Assembly (NCBI RefSeq): GCF_900177645.1
Contig: NZ_FXAO01000008.1
Coordinates: forward strand, 62,001 to 126,000
DNA length: 64,000 nt
Direction: 5' to 3'
Origin: Arenibacter troitsensis
GTDB lineage: Bacteria > Bacteroidota > Bacteroidia > Flavobacteriales > Flavobacteriaceae
A program made the translations under genes and the position numbers. The stretch's first letter is position 1; each line of letters starts with the position of its first letter. The notes beneath the pieces were generated by a model. That model was not told where the DNA came from. It did no database searches and saw only the letters and a list, made by a program, of their open reading frames with translations. Positions 52,943 to 62,700 of this stretch are shown here, piece by piece.

Positions 52943-55453
52943 TTATTTTTGACTTTCCTGTTTTAGGGAAAGCATATTGGCAAACAGTCTAAAAGCACCT
53001 GTTACACCGGCCGGTAATTCCCTGAAAAAGCTCAATCCCGTATAAATATAGTTCCCCTTCCCGTATGGTGCAACTAAAAGGCTACCATTTAAACTTGCTT
53101 CACCTTCATCGTTCATTGAAAGTATTGGGGTAAACTCTTTGGACCATTGATCCGGAAAATACAGACCACGTTCCTGAACCCAGCCATTAAAATCGTTTTG
53201 GGTTATTCTATTGGGATAGTTGACTAAGGCATGCGATTTAGCCAGTATGTCCACATTGGAAGATTCATCCGTAACCCTATCACGTGAAATGGATAAAGGG
53301 TAGGGGGCAAGGTTATCCATGTCCAATCCATTTCTACCAGCGGTGTTGTACTGAACAATTAGGTTGCCACCCTCTTTTACATAATCCAATAAATAGCGCT
53401 GCTTAAATTTTAATTCATCCACCACGTTGTACGCCCTTATACCAACAACAATAGCATCATATTTGTTCAAGGAACCAGCTTGAATGGTTTTAGGGTCTAT
53501 GTATTCTACCTTATATCCTATTTGTTTGAGACTTTCGGGTATTTCATCGCCAGCCCCGTTTATATATCCTATATTTTCCCCATTCTTGTTAATGTCCAGT
53601 CTCACCACTTTGGTTTCGGAAGGCAACAGCACAGATTGTTTGGGAATATGGTCATAGGATATTTCTATCAATTCTTTCGAGATTTCCTTACCATCCACTT
53701 TTACAATTGGGGAAATATAATTTTCATCTTCATTGGCAGGGGGTGTTAATATAAAATTCAATATTCGTTGGTCTCCCTTTTTTCCAATTTCAAAGGATTT
53801 TATTTCTTGATCAACTTTCCAACCCTTTCCAAAGCACAGCTGTAGTTCCCCCTTTACATTGTCTTTAAGTGCTTTAATTGTAACGGGAATTTCCTTGGGT
53901 TCGGAACTGGCAAAAATAATCACCTTATCCTTAAAACTCGCCGTTGCCTCTGGCAATATTTCAAAGGGTTGGTATATTTCCCCCTTATCCGGTTTGGAGT
54001 ATCTGTAAACAACCGGTTTTGTAATATTTATGGCGAATCCGTTGAATTCCATTTCAAAATTTACCTCAAAGGCATTGGGAGTTTCCGGTTTTCCAATTAG
54101 GTTTTGGTCCTTTACCGTATACATTCCAGTAGTTCCTTTATTGTTCAACCAATAGGGACTTGTGTAGTCCTTATTGCTTGGAACATTTATATTTATTTGG
54201 AATAACTCTTTCTTGTTTTCTTTTAGGGCGATATTTTTATTTATACGATTATCCGGGCCGGTGGAAACAGCTAATAGATTAATGTCGGTATTGCTTCTAT
54301 TCAAAACTTCAATATTTATACTGATAGTACTTCCGGGATAGGTGTTGGATTCTTCGGCTGTTGCTTCCAAATAAAGTCCACAAACCGCTTGGATAATGTC
54401 CTCCAACTCCTTTTTTTTAATTTTTTTCCAATGCTCGTCCTGTAATTTCAAAATGGCCTTATATCCTTCAATAAGTTGCGGCAGGTGTTTTGCTGGTTGG
54501 GTAAAATCAAAATTTCTTTCAATTTCATATAAAATCTTCCCAACAGCTTCCCCACCTTCAACACGCGACCATGTCGTATTTATTCCGTCGAAAATATCGG
54601 ATTTATTTTGGGGGAGGTCGCCCTTTAAAAGTTCTATATACTCGTTCTCACTACCCCGTGTTGATAATCTTCCAAAACCCTGGCACAAATGCTGGCTACT
54701 GGCAAGTGATGCTATTTCGTTGTTGGATACGCCTCTTAAGGGATAATAGACCCCAACATCAAGATCTATCATTTTGGATTTGTCCGCTTTTTGAAATTTG
54801 TCCTCACTTCCATAAAACCACCATGAAGTATTAAAAAATAGCCTTTTTGGTTGCCATACGTCCGTACTTTTTAGTTGGTCCGGATATATATTAGGGTTGT
54901 TGGCCAAATCGAAGGCCTCATAACTAAGCATGGCAGAAGAGGTGTGGTGGCCATGTGTGGAACCTGGGGATCTGTGGTCAAATCTATTAATGATAACATC
55001 TGGCTTAAAATTGCGAATAATCCAAATAACGTCACTTAACACGGCCTCCTTATTCCAAATCTTTAAGGTTTCATTCGGGTGCTTGGAGTAACCAAAATCA
55101 TTGGCCCTCGTAAAAAACTGTTCCCCGCCATCGATACGCCTGGCAGCCAATAACTCTTGGGTGCGCAAAACTCCCAACAATTCCCTTAGTTCGGAACCTA
55201 TTAAATTTTGACCTCCATCACCACGGGTGAGGGATAAGTAGGCTGTTTTGGCTTTTACTTCATTGGATAAATAGGAAATTAACCTTGTATTTTCATCATC
55301 GGGGTGTGCGGCAATATAAAGGGCAGACCCCAAAAAATTCAATTTTTGAATGGATTGATAGATGTCCGAGGAAGTATTTTTTTTTGGTGCCTGAGCGTCA
55401 ATAAGTTGGCAAGAAAGTAGTATCCCCCAAAAGAATACCCAAGGAAGGCGCAT
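52943..55453 (-). CDS. Exported PIG-L family deacetylase
   Basis: An 836-residue periplasmic protein; signal MRLPWVFFWGILLSCQLIDA. The PIG-L/LmbE zinc motif is ALYIAAHPDDENTRLISYLS, and GSTHGHHTSSAML provides the second His cluster. About 560 residues follow, including Ig-like sheets and a glutamine-amidotransferase-like segment (YDAIVVGIRAYNVVDELKFK, GGNLIVQYNTAGRNG). Family enzymes remove acetyl groups from GlcNAc-type sugars, so the nutrient may be an N-acetylated sugar conjugate. First gene of the unit with the membrane peptide and symporter. Confidence 0.9.
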   Translation of the reverse strand: MRLPWVFFWGILLSCQLIDAQAPKKNTSSDIYQSIQKLNFLGSALYIAAHPDDENTRLISYLSNEVKAKTAYLSLTRGDGGQNLIGSELRELLGVLRTQELLAARRIDGGEQFFTRANDFGYSKHPNETLKIWNKEAVLSDVIWIIRNFKPDVIINRFDHRSPGSTHGHHTSSAMLSYEAFDLANNPNIYPDQLKSTDVWQPKRLFFNTSWWFYGSEDKFQKADKSKMIDLDVGVYYPLRGVSNNEIASLASSQHLCQGFGRLSTRGSENEYIELLKGDLPQNKSDIFDGINTTWSRVEGGEAVGKILYEIERNFDFTQPAKHLPQLIEGYKAILKLQDEHWKKIKKKELEDIIQAVCGLYLEATAEESNTYPGSTISINIEVLNRSNTDINLLAVSTGPDNRINKNIALKENKKELFQININVPSNKDYTSPYWLNNKGTTGMYTVKDQNLIGKPETPNAFEVNFEMEFNGFAINITKPVVYRYSKPDKGEIYQPFEILPEATASFKDKVIIFASSEPKEIPVTIKALKDNVKGELQLCFGKGWKVDQEIKSFEIGKKGDQRILNFILTPPANEDENYISPIVKVDGKEISKELIEISYDHIPKQSVLLPSETKVVRLDINKNGENIGYINGAGDEIPESLKQIGYKVEYIDPKTIQAGSLNKYDAIVVGIRAYNVVDELKFKQRYLLDYVKEGGNLIVQYNTAGRNGLDMDNLAPYPLSISRDRVTDESSNVDILAKSHALVNYPNRITQNDFNGWVQERGLYFPDQWSKEFTPILSMNDEGEASLNGSLLVAPYGKGNYIYTGLSFFRELPAGVTGAFRLFANMLSLKQESQK

Positions 55454-55531
55454 ATTTATACAGTTTTAGTTGGTTCCCAAATATAAAAATATAAAATCCG
55501 TAGCTGTAATTTTTACAACTACTTTAACACC

Positions 55532-56080
55532 TTAAAGTACTTCACTCCTTTCCAAGGAGTCTTCATAGGTTTGTGCCAGAGCTATGGCCTTTTGAAGCAT
55601 CATATTATTTGGGTAGGTAAAAAGTTCCCCGTTATTCCTTCTAAGATGGATATGAAATGCCCTTATATCCTCTATCAGATAGACTTCATTTGGCAATTCA
55701 ATTTCCTTATCCATTATTTTTATTTTATCCCCAATTTTAAATGGAAACGAGAAAAATAGTATAACCCCGGCAGTAACATTGCTCAATATGGACCATTGGG
55801 CAAAAAGGGCCACTCCTATTACGGCAAAAACTGAGGAAAATACAAGACCGATGTCTTTCATTTCTACACCCCAAATAAGAATGAGCGCCACTATTCCCAA
55901 GGTAGTAAGGCCTACAGTGGAGTATTTTATGATCAACCTAGTACGTACCTCATTGATATCGCTAATCTTTCCAACTTTTTTTATGGCTTTAGTGCCTAGA
56001 TACTTCAATATCAATAGGACCAACAAACATATAGCCGTCCCCAAGAGTTCGTTCTTGTATTCAAAAAATAGTGTATCCAT
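55532..56080 (-). CDS. Small MscS-type mechanosensitive channel protein
   Basis: A 182-residue protein with three N-terminal membrane helices and the MscS pore/beta region: VFSSVFAVIGVALFAQWSIL, SNVTAGVILFFSFPFKIGDK, and NGELFTYPNNMMLQKAI. The large C-terminal vestibule of E. coli MscS is missing, as in other short flavobacterial members. Last gene of the DUF2520-to-MscS operon, 5 bases after the lipoprotein gene. Confidence 0.88.
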   Translation of the reverse strand: MDTLFFEYKNELLGTAICLLVLLILKYLGTKAIKKVGKISDINEVRTRLIIKYSTVGLTTLGIVALILIWGVEMKDIGLVFSSVFAVIGVALFAQWSILSNVTAGVILFFSFPFKIGDKIKIMDKEIELPNEVYLIEDIRAFHIHLRRNNGELFTYPNNMMLQKAIALAQTYEDSLERSEVL

Positions 56081-56085
56081 AAAAT

Positions 56086-57036
56086 CTATAATCCTAAACT
56101 GTCGCGTAAAAATACATCACTATTTTTGTTTTCCTGCCAATAAGCCCTTTTTAATGTTTTTATTTTTGTTGCCCTGGTAGTTAGTGTTTGGGCATTGGGT
56201 CCAAATCCACTTTTATAAGTTTCGGACCAATTTTCAATAGTATGTGGGAAGGATTTGGAAAAGCTAATTTCCAAGGTTCTTTCCAATTCTGGATAATCCA
56301 TTTTATAAGTGTAAAGATCCGTTGTAGTACTGAGTTCAGCATTGGCATCATAAGCTTTTAAAGGTTTGTGCGCCAAGCGCAAATATTCCATGGAAGGCAC
56401 AATTTTAATGTTGCCTGCCGGAAGGTTGCTTGGATTGATCCTTATTTTGTTCCATATTTCATTTTCTAAATGCGTTTTGTCCAAAGTAATGGTTTGATCC
56501 CCCTCGCTCTCAAAATAGGAAAAGGATTTTATCTCAAATTTATCCCTGTTGTTCAATTGCGAAAATACCTGACCACACCATTCCTGAACCGAGGCGGTTA
56601 GTTTAATGGCGTGTTGATTATCCGATACAGGGTAAAAACTACTGTTCATTATAGAGTAGGGGTAGATACCGGTTAAGAATTTCTTAGTACTATTAAGTTT
56701 CAATACAGAAACGTTATTGGAATTTGATTGATCGGCTTTCACCTGTTTGTCCGCTAAAAAAGGCTCGGTAACATAAATTAAAACCGCTTTGCCATCCCTC
56801 AGTTCACCGTAACGGGCCTGTTCCAATGTATAAGAAGTTATTTCGGCTTTCCCTGTATACCAATACTCTTTGAACTCTTCGGATAAGGGAGTTTTGACCA
56901 ATTTAGGCTCGGAAATTTCCTTATCATTGCCGTCCAAAGAAATATTTTCGGAATCATTAGTATTTTCCTTACATGCACTAATAAGAACCAATAACAATAA
57001 AATATGTGCAAAAATGAAGGTAAACAGACGTTGCAT
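56086..57036 (-). CDS. Lipoprotein of unknown function
   Basis: A 316-residue lipoprotein; signal MQRLFTFIFAHILLLLVLIS with Cys at AC after LIS. The mature part has YWYTGKAEITSYTLEQARYG, then VSVLKLNSTKKFLTGIYPYS, VQEWCGQVFSQLNNRDKFEI and a C-terminal RAYWQENKNSD. Homologues in Bacteroidota are sometimes mislabelled septum formation inhibitor because they follow maf. It lies 35 bases downstream of maf, but there is no Maf domain in it. Confidence 0.75.
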   Translation of the reverse strand: MQRLFTFIFAHILLLLVLISACKENTNDSENISLDGNDKEISEPKLVKTPLSEEFKEYWYTGKAEITSYTLEQARYGELRDGKAVLIYVTEPFLADKQVKADQSNSNNVSVLKLNSTKKFLTGIYPYSIMNSSFYPVSDNQHAIKLTASVQEWCGQVFSQLNNRDKFEIKSFSYFESEGDQTITLDKTHLENEIWNKIRINPSNLPAGNIKIVPSMEYLRLAHKPLKAYDANAELSTTTDLYTYKMDYPELERTLEISFSKSFPHTIENWSETYKSGFGPNAQTLTTRATKIKTLKRAYWQENKNSDVFLRDSLGL

Positions 57037-57071
57037 AGGATATAATTTTTTCTAAAATTATTCAAAATAAG

Positions 57072-57659
57072 CTAACCTACCATGGCCATTAACGTTTTGT
57101 AAACCAATTGGGTCGGCAATCCTACCACATTGGTATAAGAACCCTGTATTTCCTCAATCCCGATAAGGCCTATCCAATCCTGTATGCCATAACCCCCAGC
57201 TTTGTCGAACGGATTATAGTTCTGAATATAATTTTCAATTTCCCAATGGCTCAATGTCTTGAATTTCACCTTTGTAGATTGACTTACAGTTTGTTGACTT
57301 TTGTTCGTGGTAAAACAAACAGAGGTAATTACTTCGTGCCAATCGTTGGAGAGTGTATTTAACATGGAAAACGCCTCCTTTTCATCGGCAGGTTTTGCCA
57401 ATGAGATATTGTAATGCCAAACCACGGTATCGGAAGTGATGAGGATATCCTTGGGCGCTAAGTTTTTTGGATATCCGCCAGCTTTTAATTCTGCCAGATA
57501 ATCCGAAATTTCCGCACCCTTTAAATGATCGGGATATATCTCCTGAATATGTATTGGATCTACAATAAAATCTATTTCCATTTCCCTAAAGAATTGCTGT
57601 CTTCTGGGAGAGGCGGAGGCAAGAATTATGCGATATTCCTTTAGCTTGTTATTGGGCAT
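57072..57659 (-). CDS. maf: Maf family nucleoside triphosphate pyrophosphatase
   Basis: A 195-residue enzyme that hydrolyses non-standard or surplus NTPs: RIILASASPRRQQFFREMEI is the Maf signature, ILITSDTVVWHYN supplies the catalytic Asp, and DKAGGYGIQDWIGLIGIEEI follows, with GSYTNVVGLP. The KAGGYG motif fits the dTTP/UTP pyrophosphatase group. Four bases separate it from the upstream KdsC gene. Confidence 0.93.
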   Translation of the reverse strand: MPNNKLKEYRIILASASPRRQQFFREMEIDFIVDPIHIQEIYPDHLKGAEISDYLAELKAGGYPKNLAPKDILITSDTVVWHYNISLAKPADEKEAFSMLNTLSNDWHEVITSVCFTTNKSQQTVSQSTKVKFKTLSHWEIENYIQNYNPFDKAGGYGIQDWIGLIGIEEIQGSYTNVVGLPTQLVYKTLMAMVG

Positions 57660-57663
57660 ATTG

Positions 57664-58191
57664 TTAATCGTTCTTGGCGCTAAAATTTTCGGCCCAATGC
57701 CCTCTCACTTTCAAAACCTGTTCTATGACATCCCTAACACAGCCGTCTCCACCGTATTTATGCGAAATGTATTTAGATATGGCCTTTACTTCAGGGACAG
57801 CATTTTGTGGACAACAGGGAATACCCGCCAATCTCATAGGGGGGATATCGGGGATGTCATCACCCATATAGAGAACATGCTGTGGGTTTATATTGTATAT
57901 ATCCAAATATTCGTCAAAGGGGTCTATTTTGTGATGGGCCCCCATATGTATGTCGGTAACTCCCAAGCCCCTTAATCTTAACCTAACGCCTTCGTTGGTA
58001 CCACCAGAAATGATACAGATATTATAACCTTGTTGAATGGCCACCTTTACAGCATAACCATCCTGAACATTCATAGTCCTTAACATTTCACCGTCTGAGG
58101 TGATCATAATTTTGCCATCTGTAAATACACCATCCACATCAAATACAAAAGTGGTTATGTCCTGTAGCAGCTCCTTATAACTTTTGTCCAT
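57664..58191 (-). CDS. kdsC: KdsC-like HAD phosphatase
   Basis: A 175-residue class C0/C1 HAD enzyme: TTFVFDVDGVFTDGKIMI (nucleophile DxD), NICIISGGTNEGVRLRL, ALGLSD-like YMGDDIPDIPPMRLAG, and KYGGDGCVRDVIEQVL. It fits 3-deoxy-manno-octulosonate 8-phosphate phosphatase in the lipopolysaccharide KDO pathway. Substrate is inferred from family length and motifs. It overlaps the DUF2520 gene by 17 bases. Confidence 0.9.
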   Translation of the reverse strand: MDKSYKELLQDITTFVFDVDGVFTDGKIMITSDGEMLRTMNVQDGYAVKVAIQQGYNICIISGGTNEGVRLRLRGLGVTDIHMGAHHKIDPFDEYLDIYNINPQHVLYMGDDIPDIPPMRLAGIPCCPQNAVPEVKAISKYISHKYGGDGCVRDVIEQVLKVRGHWAENFSAKND

Positions 58192-58945
58192 ACTTTTCTC
58201 CTATCAATTTGCTTAACAAGCTGTAAATATCCTGATAATTTTTATTTTTTAGCAGATTTAAGTGGCTTTCCATAGTCTTCACATCGTTTCTTTTTGCCGG
58301 TCCGGTTTGGGCTTCTGTGGGAGATAGCTCTTCTAATTTATCTACGGTTTCTTTAATTAAAGGCCTCAACATGGAAAATGGCAAATTATTTTCAGCACAA
58401 ATGTCGTGGCCTATCGAAAAAAGATAATTCGCGAAATTATTTACAAATACTGCCGCTAGGTGAAGCGCTTTCCGTTGCTCACTCGTTATCTCCTGTACTT
58501 CCAAACTAATGAGTCCTGCCAATTTCTTTAATAGGTTGATATCGATTTTATGTTCGGCCTCTATGCAGATTGGTACCTTTTTAAAATCTATAGTTTTGGC
58601 CTTACTAAAGGTCTGCAGGGGATAAAAGACCCCTCTATGATTTAAATCTCCCAGAGAATTTAAGGCAACACTTCCAGAGGTATGGACCACTAAACCTTTT
58701 TTCTCCTTTAGATAAGAAGCCACATGGGCAATGGCATCATCACTTACGGCAATAATATAAATATCCGCGTCCGTAATCTTAGTGAAATCCGTCCCCGTAG
58801 CAACCTTATTCCTAAAGTGGGTGAGGTGGTCTTCGTTCCTGCCTATTATCTGTAGCACATTTATTTCTTCAACACCCGTAAAGACATCGTACAAATGCTT
58901 GGCCACATTGCCAGTTCCCAGTAAAACTATAGATATCATAGTCAA
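58175..58945 (-). CDS. Rossmann-fold DUF2520 protein
   Basis: A 256-residue protein like F420-dependent oxidoreductase/ketopantoate-reductase folds: ISIVLLGTGNVAKHLYDVF, DIYIIAVSDDAIAHVASYLK, and LVVHTSGSVALNSLG. The C-terminal DUF2520 helices contain EQRKALHLAAVFVNNFANYL. It is the first gene of the operon down to MscS. The reaction is unknown; the ATG at codon 3 (ISIVLLG) could be the real start. Confidence 0.9.
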   Translation of the reverse strand: MTMISIVLLGTGNVAKHLYDVFTGVEEINVLQIIGRNEDHLTHFRNKVATGTDFTKITDADIYIIAVSDDAIAHVASYLKEKKGLVVHTSGSVALNSLGDLNHRGVFYPLQTFSKAKTIDFKKVPICIEAEHKIDINLLKKLAGLISLEVQEITSEQRKALHLAAVFVNNFANYLFSIGHDICAENNLPFSMLRPLIKETVDKLEELSPTEAQTGPAKRNDVKTMESHLNLLKNKNYQDIYSLLSKLIGEKYGQKL

Positions 58946-59331
58946 AAGTAAATATTAAATCAAAATTAAAGGTTTATGGGCGATAAGTTTTTTGAATATC
59001 GATGTTTGACTACGTTTGAAACGGGCGGCCAATGTTAACCTATTTTGACGGCAAGTACTTACTGAAATGAATTGCTGCAAATTTAAACTAAGATGTAGAA
59101 ATACTACTTGCTCCCTTTATATAGCAAAACACTGCATAGTCTTAATAGGAATTTATTTATATAATTTTTTATCACCTAAACCATGGATATGAATCCCAGA
59201 GTAAAAGGATATAGCCGTTGGCAGACAGGCAATATAAAACTATATCGGTAAACATCAGAGCATTCCAATCCCGTTTGGTGGGTAATTACTCAATTAACAA
59301 AACATTTAATAATTAAACTCCTATAAAAATG
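58946..59331. other. Intergenic region between divergent genes
   Basis: A 386-base gap with no supported gene. A 22-codon plus-strand frame at 59183-59251 (MDMNPRVKGYSRWQTGNIKL at its start) is probably chance. The rest is A+T-rich and holds the ccsBA control region at its right end. Confidence 0.5.
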
Positions 59332-59339
59332 TATTTTTG
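59332..59339 (+). promoter_or_regulatory. -7 element deciding the ccsBA start
   Basis: TATTTTTG matches TAnnTTTG and lies inside the longest open frame of ccsBA (codons 2-4). If it is the promoter, transcription starts near 59345, so the ATGs at 59329 and 59341 cannot be used and translation starts at 59368. The -33 box is not clear. Confidence 0.4.
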
Positions 59340-59367
59340 CATGTTTAAATCAAACCTTCTTGCCAAA

Positions 59368-62300
59368 ATGATTGAACTCCTTAAAAAAATCTTCTTTTCC
59401 ACACGTTTAATGGCTGTTTTATTTATTGTTTTCGCTACTGCCATGGCCTTTGGTACCTTTATAGAAAGCTGGTATAGTACGGAAACCGCAAGAATATGGA
59501 TTTACAACACTACGTGGTTCGAGGCCATCATGGTATTTTTTGTTATTAATTTTATTGGGAATATTAATCGCTATAATCTTTTAAAAAAGGAAAAATGGGC
59601 AATACTGTTATTACATCTCTCTTGGATTTTAATAATACTTGGAGCATTTGTTACCCGGTATATAAGTTTTGAAGGAATGATGCCAATAAGGGAAGGGAAC
59701 ACGGAAAATGTTTTTTATTCCGACAAAACCTACCTTACCGTTTATGTGGATGGGGAAATAAGCAACGAGCCCAAACGGAAGATTTTAGAAGACGATATAT
59801 TGGTTACCACGGAAGCTATCAAATCCAATTTGCCCTGGAATTCCGATTTTAATGGACAACCATTTACCATATCCTATGCCGGATTTATTGAAGGCGCAAA
59901 AGAAGGTTTGGTCGAAGATTCCAATGGGAAGGAATATTTAAAAATTGTAGAAGCAGGTGACGGACAACGTCATGAGCATTATTTGGAAAGCGGGGAGGTT
60001 AGCAGTATACACAATGTTTTGTTTTCCTTGAACAAAATGACCGAAGGAGCTATCAATATTATTGAGTCCGATGGTAATTATCAGATTAAATCCCCTTTCG
60101 AAGGACAGTTTATGAGAATGGCCGATCAATTGCAGGGAGAATTGTTCAAAGACAGCCTTCAAACCCTGCAGTTAAGATCTTTATATACTACTGCAGGCAT
60201 GCAATTTGTAATTCCCGAACCTATTACCAAAGGTTCCTATGGGGTAATTTCCATTCCAGAGAACGAAAAAACGGAAAATGACCTGGATGCCTTGATAGTG
60301 GATATTAGCAGCAATGGTGAAACTGTCCGCAAAAAATTGTTGGGAGCAAAGGGTGTGGCCAATTTTTCCGGGGAATTTGAGGTAGGAGGTTTGGACTTTA
60401 ACCTTTCGTACGGTTCCAAGGTGTACACCTTGCCTTTTGGAATTAAATTAAATGATTTTATTGCCGAGAAACATCCGGGAACCGAAAACAGCTATGCCTC
60501 CTTTATGAGTAAGGTAACCATTGAGGACGAACGTCCTTTCGACTACGATATTTACATGAACCATATTTTGGACCACAAGGGATATCGCTTTTTTCAAGCT
60601 AGTTTTAACCAAGATGAGAAAGGAACAATATTGTCCGTAAACCACGATTTTTGGGGTACTTGGATAACTTATATCGGGTATTTTTTATTGTATGCCGGAC
60701 TCATGGGTATTATGTTCTATGGTAAGACCAGGTTTAAAAGTTTGGGTGCTTCCTTGGAGAAACTAAAAAATAAAAGATCCAAATTGGCTGTACTATTTAT
60801 CCTAGGAAGTACATTAAATACAATGGCGCAGGATAATGTAGAGACAGATTCACATGCACATGACAATACCCCTACTGCCCAGCAGGTAGATTCGTTGTTG
60901 CACGCCATGACCCCATCCAAGGAGCATGCTGCCTCTTTTGGGAAACTTGTAATTCAGGATGCCGGTGGAAGAATGAAACCCATAAATACGTTTTCTTCCG
61001 AATTGTTGAGAAAACTAAGTCTTAAGGATAAATATACCGATTTCAATTCCGATCAGGTATTTCTATCCATGATGCTAAATCCAAGAGTTTGGTATTACGC
61101 CGAATTTATTGCCTTGGATAAAAAAGGGCAAAATGACAGTATCCGTAAGATAATAGGTCTGGAACATGGCAAAAAATTTGCAAAGGCTACAGATTTCTTT
61201 GATGAAAAAGGGCAATACAAATTAAGTTCTTACCTACAGGAAGCCTATGCCACCAATACCCCAAACCAATTCCAAAAAGATTTCAAGAGTTTGGATGAAC
61301 GTTTGGTGCTATTGAACAGGGCTTTGGGAGGTGAAATAGTCAAGATATTTCCGTTGCTCAATGACGACAATAATAAATGGATCTCGGCCGTGGAATATAG
61401 GGGAGGCCAATATCAGGTATCGGATTCCCTATATGCCAATTTTATAAAGAATGCCGTTCCCTTCTATTTAATGAGCTTGGAGAAGGCAGTAAAATCTGGC
61501 GACTATTCCGAAGCCGATAAATTGTTGGCCGCCTTTAAAAAGAACCAAGAAAACCACGGTAGTGAGGTATTGCCCTCTGAAAGCAAAATTAATGCGGAAG
61601 TATTCTACAATAAGGCAGATATTTATAATAAGCTATATAAGTATTATGCCTTGGTGGGACTCCTAATGTTTGTGCTACTGGTATTCCAAATTATTAAGGA
61701 TAGAAAAGCTCTTCGTTTTAGCATTGCCGGGATCAAAGTCCTAATTTATGTGTTTTTTATCGTACATACCCTTGGATTGGGAATGCGTTGGTACATATCC
61801 GGGCATGCTCCTTGGAGCGATGCCTATGAGAGTATCCTATATGTTTCCTGGGCCACTTTGGGTATGGGGCTTCTTTTCAGCAAGAAAAGTAATATGACGG
61901 TCGCCGCGGCTACTTTTGTGACATCCATGCTGTTGTGGATTGCGCATCAGAGTTGGGTAGACCCATCAATAGCCAATCTTGTGCCGGTCTTGGATAGTTA
62001 TTGGTTAATGATCCATGTTGCGGTAATAGTTGGTAGTTACGGCCCCCTAACCGTGGGCATGATCTTGGGTGTAGTTAGTCTTTTGTTGATCATCATGACC
62101 AATAGTAAGAATAAGGAAAAAATGGACCTGAACATCAAGGAGCTTACCATCATCAATGAACTTTCCTTAACGGTAGGTCTGGTTATGCTGACTATAGGCA
62201 ATTTCTTGGGAGGACAATGGGCTAATGAAAGTTGGGGTCGCTACTGGGGATGGGATCCAAAGGAAACGTGGGCCTTGATCTCTATAATGATCTATGCCTT

Positions 62301-62544
62301 TGTAATTCATACCAGGTTAATTCCAGGCCTACGTGGTAAATGGATGTTCAATTTTCTCAGTGTAGTGGCCTTTGGAAGTATTATGATGACCTATTTTGGG
62401 GTGAATTTCTATTTAGTAGGACTTCATAGTTATGCCAGTGGGGCACAGGTGATTACGCCCACTTTTATTTATTATACCGTTTTCGGGGTATTGCTATTGG
62501 GAGCGGTAAGTTACTGGTGTAATAAAAAATATTATACCAAGTAA
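59368..62544 (+). CDS. ccsBA: Fused CcsB-CcsA cytochrome c biogenesis protein (System II)
   Basis: A ~1058-residue membrane protein that carries heme across the membrane and attaches it to apocytochrome c. The N-terminal half is ResB-like: LKKIFFSTRLMAVLFIVFAT, GTFIESWYST, ILGAFVTRYISFEGMMPIRE. A periplasmic middle part follows. The C-terminal half is CcsA: SGHAPWSDAYESILYVSW, the heme-binding WGRYWGWDPKETWALISIMI and LPGLRG-like LIPGLRGKW, with His residues in FVIHTRLI and GLHSYAS. Longer starts at 59329 and 59341 are open; 59368 fits the promoter. Confidence 0.93.
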   Translation: MIELLKKIFFSTRLMAVLFIVFATAMAFGTFIESWYSTETARIWIYNTTWFEAIMVFFVINFIGNINRYNLLKKEKWAILLLHLSWILIILGAFVTRYISFEGMMPIREGNTENVFYSDKTYLTVYVDGEISNEPKRKILEDDILVTTEAIKSNLPWNSDFNGQPFTISYAGFIEGAKEGLVEDSNGKEYLKIVEAGDGQRHEHYLESGEVSSIHNVLFSLNKMTEGAINIIESDGNYQIKSPFEGQFMRMADQLQGELFKDSLQTLQLRSLYTTAGMQFVIPEPITKGSYGVISIPENEKTENDLDALIVDISSNGETVRKKLLGAKGVANFSGEFEVGGLDFNLSYGSKVYTLPFGIKLNDFIAEKHPGTENSYASFMSKVTIEDERPFDYDIYMNHILDHKGYRFFQASFNQDEKGTILSVNHDFWGTWITYIGYFLLYAGLMGIMFYGKTRFKSLGASLEKLKNKRSKLAVLFILGSTLNTMAQDNVETDSHAHDNTPTAQQVDSLLHAMTPSKEHAASFGKLVIQDAGGRMKPINTFSSELLRKLSLKDKYTDFNSDQVFLSMMLNPRVWYYAEFIALDKKGQNDSIRKIIGLEHGKKFAKATDFFDEKGQYKLSSYLQEAYATNTPNQFQKDFKSLDERLVLLNRALGGEIVKIFPLLNDDNNKWISAVEYRGGQYQVSDSLYANFIKNAVPFYLMSLEKAVKSGDYSEADKLLAAFKKNQENHGSEVLPSESKINAEVFYNKADIYNKLYKYYALVGLLMFVLLVFQIIKDRKALRFSIAGIKVLIYVFFIVHTLGLGMRWYISGHAPWSDAYESILYVSWATLGMGLLFSKKSNMTVAAATFVTSMLLWIAHQSWVDPSIANLVPVLDSYWLMIHVAVIVGSYGPLTVGMILGVVSLLLIIMTNSKNKEKMDLNIKELTIINELSLTVGLVMLTIGNFLGGQWANESWGRYWGWDPKETWALISIMIYAFVIHTRLIPGLRGKWMFNFLSVVAFGSIMMTYFGVNFYLVGLHSYASGAQVITPTFIYYTVFGVLLLGAVSYWCNKKYYTK

Positions 62545-62700
62545 CTTTAAACTTTTCTAATTTTAAAGCAATTATGTTTTAATATGAAGTAAAGCGATTA
62601 TGTTTCTTTAGATATCTTAGATGGAATATTAAGAATTCATTTGGTGGATTTTTGATTATTGACAGTGTTTATTTTCTTCACATAACACAATTCATTACTC

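Noticed and set aside
56086-57036. Annotation of the lipoprotein as septum formation inhibitor Maf
   Set aside because: The Maf signature is in the separate upstream gene at 57072-57659; this protein is a signal-bearing lipoprotein without it.
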